Assembly (NCBI GenBank): GCA_035286595.1
Contig: DATEDA010000235.1
Location: forward strand, 1-8,558
DNA length: 8,558 bases
From: DATEDA01 sp035286595
GTDB taxonomy: Bacteria > Pseudomonadota > Gammaproteobacteria > Burkholderiales > SG8-39
Direction of reading: 5' to 3'
Below the pieces are notes generated by a model. That model ran no database searches. It was not told where the DNA came from and saw nothing but the letters and a program-made list of their open reading frames with translations. Positions 6,123 through 8,558 of this stretch are shown here, piece after piece (the first letter of the stretch is position 1; each line of letters opens with the position of its first letter). The translations under genes and the position numbers were made by a program.

Positions 6123-7295
6123 ATGAGCGCTGCGCAGTGGCGCAAGGCGATGAACTCCGGCGCGCAGGCGCAGGCCTGGCCGCGTCAGCGGCGCATCGCC
6201 CCCGCCGCCGGCGCAGGGTCGGTGCCCGAGGCTGCGGGGGAGAACGCTGTCGCGTGGCCCCAATGGATCGGGCAACGGGTGTCAGCGCGGCACGTGATCG
6301 TGATGCTCGCCGTGCTGGTGTATCCGTGGGTGGCAACGCCGTTCTTCACCTTCCAGATCGGCGGGCAGTCGCTCGTGCTCGGCCTGATCGCGCTGTCGCT
6401 GACCTTCCTCGCCGGTTACGGCGGCATGGTGTCGCTCGCGCAGATGACGGTGGCCGGCATCGCCGGGTACGCCGTGGCGATCTTCGGCACGAGCAGCATG
6501 GCGGAGATCAGTCTCGGCTGGCCGTGGTGGCTCGTGGTCGGGATCGCGGTCGCGATCGCGACGGTGTGCGCGACCTTCATCGGCTGGCTCTCGGTCCGCA
6601 CCGAGGGCATCTACACCATCATGATCACGCTGGCGATCGGGATGGCCTTCTACTACCTGACGGTGCAGAACTACAGCGTGCTGAACGGCTGGCAGGGCTT
6701 CCAGCGCGTGCTGGCGCCGACGGTCGCCGGCCTCGACTTGCGCTCGCCCGTCCCGTTCTACTACCTCGCGCTCTTCTGGGCGCTCGCCGGCTATTTCTTC
6801 GTCAAGTACCTCGTCCGCACGCCGTTCGGCATCGCGCTCCAGGGCATCCGCGACAACGCCCGGCGCATGAACGCGCTCGGGTTCAACGTCACCGCACACC
6901 GGATCGCGGCGTACGCGGTCGCCGGGCTGATCGCGGCGGTCGGCGGCGTGCTGATGACCTGGTACAACGGTCTCGTCACGCCCGGCTCGGTCGGCGTGTC
7001 GGGGCTGATCAACATCCTGATCATCGCGGTGCTCGGCGGGATGCGGCACCCGATCGGCCCGTTCCTGGGCGCGATCGTGTTCGTGCTGCTGCAGAACTTC
7101 GCGATCGACGTGTTCGACCGGGAGCGGTTCAACCTGGTGATCGGCGCGATGTTCCTCGCCATCGTGCTCTTCTCTCCGGACGGGCTGCTCGGCCTCTGGG
7201 CGCGCCTGCGCGCGCGCCTCGAGGGCGCCGACGCCCAGTCCCGGATTTCAACCCGCGGCGCGTCGCGCCGCCATTTAGCCAAAGGAGGAAGCTGA
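6123..7295 (+). CDS. Branched-chain amino acid-type ABC transporter permease (LivM family)
   Basis: A 390-residue inner-membrane protein. Membrane segments begin at about residue 57 and continue to about 360. LivM marks are 'GYGGMVSLAQ' (98-107), the 'RTEGIYTIMITLAI' helix, the ATPase-coupling loop 'GIRDNARRMNALGFN' (R243-D-N), and the closing 'LFSPDGLLGLW'. The ATG at 6123 is supported by GAGGG seven bases before it, but gives an unusual tail of about 55 residues, rich in Ala, Gln and Arg, ahead of the first helix. No better in-frame start with a ribosome site was seen, though ATG 6150 or GTG 6278 are possible. The C-terminal end is a basic tail ('RGASRRHLAKGGS') whose codons double as the Shine-Dalgarno sequence of the next gene. 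It forms the membrane channel with the LivH partner; ATPases are outside the window. Confidence 0.92.
   Translation: MSAAQWRKAMNSGAQAQAWPRQRRIAPAAGAGSVPEAAGENAVAWPQWIGQRVSARHVIVMLAVLVYPWVATPFFTFQIGGQSLVLGLIALSLTFLAGYGGMVSLAQMTVAGIAGYAVAIFGTSSMAEISLGWPWWLVVGIAVAIATVCATFIGWLSVRTEGIYTIMITLAIGMAFYYLTVQNYSVLNGWQGFQRVLAPTVAGLDLRSPVPFYYLALFWALAGYFFVKYLVRTPFGIALQGIRDNARRMNALGFNVTAHRIAAYAVAGLIAAVGGVLMTWYNGLVTPGSVGVSGLINILIIAVLGGMRHPIGPFLGAIVFVLLQNFAIDVFDRERFNLVIGAMFLAIVLFSPDGLLGLWARLRARLEGADAQSRISTRGASRRHLAKGGS
7281..7288 (+). promoter_or_regulatory. Strong ribosome binding site of the binding-protein gene inside the livM end
   Basis: AAAGGAGG lies nine bases before ATG 7298 and within the last codons of the LivM-type gene, whose stop is two bases before that ATG. 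It is the strongest ribosome site in the transporter part of the operon, which fits the excess of binding protein over permease that such importers need (inference). Confidence 0.7.
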
Positions 7296-7297
7296 CC

Positions 7298-8539
7298 ATG
7301 AGGCAGAGCAAGAGAGTGTTCGTGCGCACGCTCGTCGCGGCAGCAGTCGTCGCGGCGTTCGGCGCGCCGGCGGCCGCGCAGCAGGTGGTCAAGATCGGCG
7401 TGCTGGCCACGCTGGAGGGTCCGTTCGCCGCGGGCGGCCAGGACAGCATGCGCGGCGCGGAGCTCGCCGTGAAGCAGCGGGGCGGGATGGTCGCCGGCAA
7501 GAAGATCCAGATCATCAAGGCGTCCTCCGACGCCAAGCCCGAAGTCGCGGTCAACGCCACGCGCAAGCTCGTCGAGCAGGACAAGGTCGACATCATGGTC
7601 GGCCCGCTGTCGGGCTCCGAGGGCATCGCGGTGAAGGACTACTCCAAGACCCAGCCGAACATCACCTTCATCAACGGCGTCTCGGGCGCGCAGGCCACCA
7701 CGCTCGTCAACCCGTCGCCGAACTTCTTCCGCTTCAACACCGAGGGCGCGCAGTGGATGGTGGGCCTCGGCAAGGCCGCGCTCGACAAGGGCTACAAGCG
7801 GGTGATGGTGATCGCCGAGGACTACGCCTTCCCGTACTCGCAGGTGCAGGGCTTCATGACCGAGTATTGCCGGCTCGGCGGCAAGGTGCCGGTCAAGGCC
7901 TGGGTTCCGCTCGGCGCCAAGGACTACTCATCGGTGATCGCGCGTATTCCGAAGGACGTCGACGCGCTGGTCGTGGTGCTCGGCGGCGCCGACGCGGTGA
8001 ACTTCCTCAACCAGTACGAGCAGGCGGGCGGCGACAAGCCGATGGTCGGGGGCTCGATCACGGTCAGCCACGACGTCCTCAACTACAAGGGCAAGCGCCG
8101 CGACTCGCTCGTGGGGACGATTGCGGGGTCGCCGATCGCCGACGCGTACGACGCGCCCGAGTTCAAGGCCTTCGTCGCCGACTACAAGAAGAGCTTCCCG
8201 GATGGCTACCCGAGCCCGACGCTGTTTGCGCTCGGCTACTACATCAACATGAAAGCGGCGCTGGACGGCCTCGAGGCGGTCAAGGGCGATCTCTCCGACG
8301 GCCAGAAGAAGTATCGCGCCGCGCTGGCGAAGCTGGTTGTGAAGACGCCGGTCGGCGACGTGCGGCTCGACGAGAACCGCCAGGCGATTGGTACCACCTT
8401 CATCACCGAGGTAGCGAAGGACTCCAAGGGCGGTCTCTACAACAAGGTATTGCGCAAGATCGACAACGTCGATCAGACGCTCGGCATCAAGAAGGAGCAG
8501 TTCCAGATCGGCTCGCGCGACGTGCCGAACTGTCCGTAA
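7298..8539 (+). CDS. Branched-chain amino acid-type ABC transporter substrate-binding protein
   Basis: A complete 413-residue periplasmic binding protein (LivJ/LivK type, Leu/Ile/Val-binding fold). Residues 1-27 are a signal peptide: a basic start (R2, K5, R6, R10), an Ala/Val core, and an 'APAAA' end with likely cleavage before Q28. The mature part begins 'VVKIGVLATLEGPFAAGGQD', the usual first strand and ligand loop, followed by 'GGMVAGKKIQII', 'LVEQDKVDIMVGPLSG', 'RVMVIAEDYAFPYSQ' (second lobe) and 'YINMKAALDGLEAV'. There are only two cysteines in the mature protein, C191 and C412, the second just before the end; they could form a disulfide (inference). The start is fixed by the strong ribosome site two codons before the livM stop. 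The protein captures the substrate for the LivH/LivM channel; related proteins bind amino acids, amides, urea or aromatic acids, and the ligand here is unknown. Confidence 0.95.
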   Translation: MRQSKRVFVRTLVAAAVVAAFGAPAAAQQVVKIGVLATLEGPFAAGGQDSMRGAELAVKQRGGMVAGKKIQIIKASSDAKPEVAVNATRKLVEQDKVDIMVGPLSGSEGIAVKDYSKTQPNITFINGVSGAQATTLVNPSPNFFRFNTEGAQWMVGLGKAALDKGYKRVMVIAEDYAFPYSQVQGFMTEYCRLGGKVPVKAWVPLGAKDYSSVIARIPKDVDALVVVLGGADAVNFLNQYEQAGGDKPMVGGSITVSHDVLNYKGKRRDSLVGTIAGSPIADAYDAPEFKAFVADYKKSFPDGYPSPTLFALGYYINMKAALDGLEAVKGDLSDGQKKYRAALAKLVVKTPVGDVRLDENRQAIGTTFITEVAKDSKGGLYNKVLRKIDNVDQTLGIKKEQFQIGSRDVPNCP

Positions 8540-8558
8540 CACGTGACTTGCGGGTCGC

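Noticed and set aside
5019..6275. A 418-residue open frame on the minus strand
   Set aside because: It lies opposite the livH gene and translates to a His/Asp/Arg-rich low-complexity sequence typical of an antisense shadow in G+C-rich DNA.
8540..8558. A terminator after the binding-protein gene
   Set aside because: Only 19 bases remain. A CACGTG hexamer is present, but there is no hairpin with a T-run.
1..8558. CRISPR arrays, tRNA genes, insertion sequences or att sites
   Set aside because: No spaced direct repeats, cloverleaf-like segments, transposase motifs or flanking duplications were seen; the only repeats are the short ones reported.

Overview
The window is strongly G+C rich with dense, closely packed genes. 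It looks like the chromosome of a metabolically versatile proteobacterium, most likely a betaproteobacterium. That assignment rests on codon use, the gene families and a leader-peptide motif known from memory; there is no rRNA or marker gene to confirm it.

Region 1 (1-1848, + strand) is the tail of one transcription unit. It holds the C-terminal part of a family 1 (sugar-type) periplasmic solute-binding protein. Two bases later comes an NAD-dependent beta-hydroxyacid oxidative decarboxylase of the isopropylmalate/isocitrate/tartrate dehydrogenase family, closest by motif to tartrate dehydrogenases.

Region 2 (1842-1894) is the tail-to-tail junction with a TetR-family regulator on the minus strand. 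A hairpin contains both stop codons, and a 32-base perfect palindrome follows it.

Region 3 (about 2515-2665) is the control region between the TetR gene and a divergent operon. It has a consensus TTGACA -35 box, five GAGAC/GTCTC half-sites including a 14-base perfect palindrome, and a strong Shine-Dalgarno sequence that points to a TTG start for the first operon gene.

Region 4 (2666-8539, + strand) is a probable six-gene operon with gaps of about 2-57 bases: a fumarylacetoacetate-hydrolase (FAH) family protein lacking its catalytic middle, an alpha/beta hydrolase, a metal-dependent amidohydrolase, LivH- and LivM-type permeases, and a branched-chain-amino-acid-type periplasmic binding protein. 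The ATPase genes (livG/livF type) are not in the window and may lie just beyond its end. The simplest reading is a TetR-controlled module that imports a small organic compound, possibly an amide, ester or aromatic derivative, and hydrolyses it. The substrate cannot be read from the sequence.

The points most worth checking are the internally deleted FAH gene, the half-site array around the divergent promoter, the symmetrical structures between the convergent genes, and a short leader-like ORF between livH and livM. No RNA genes, insertion sequences or CRISPR arrays were seen.
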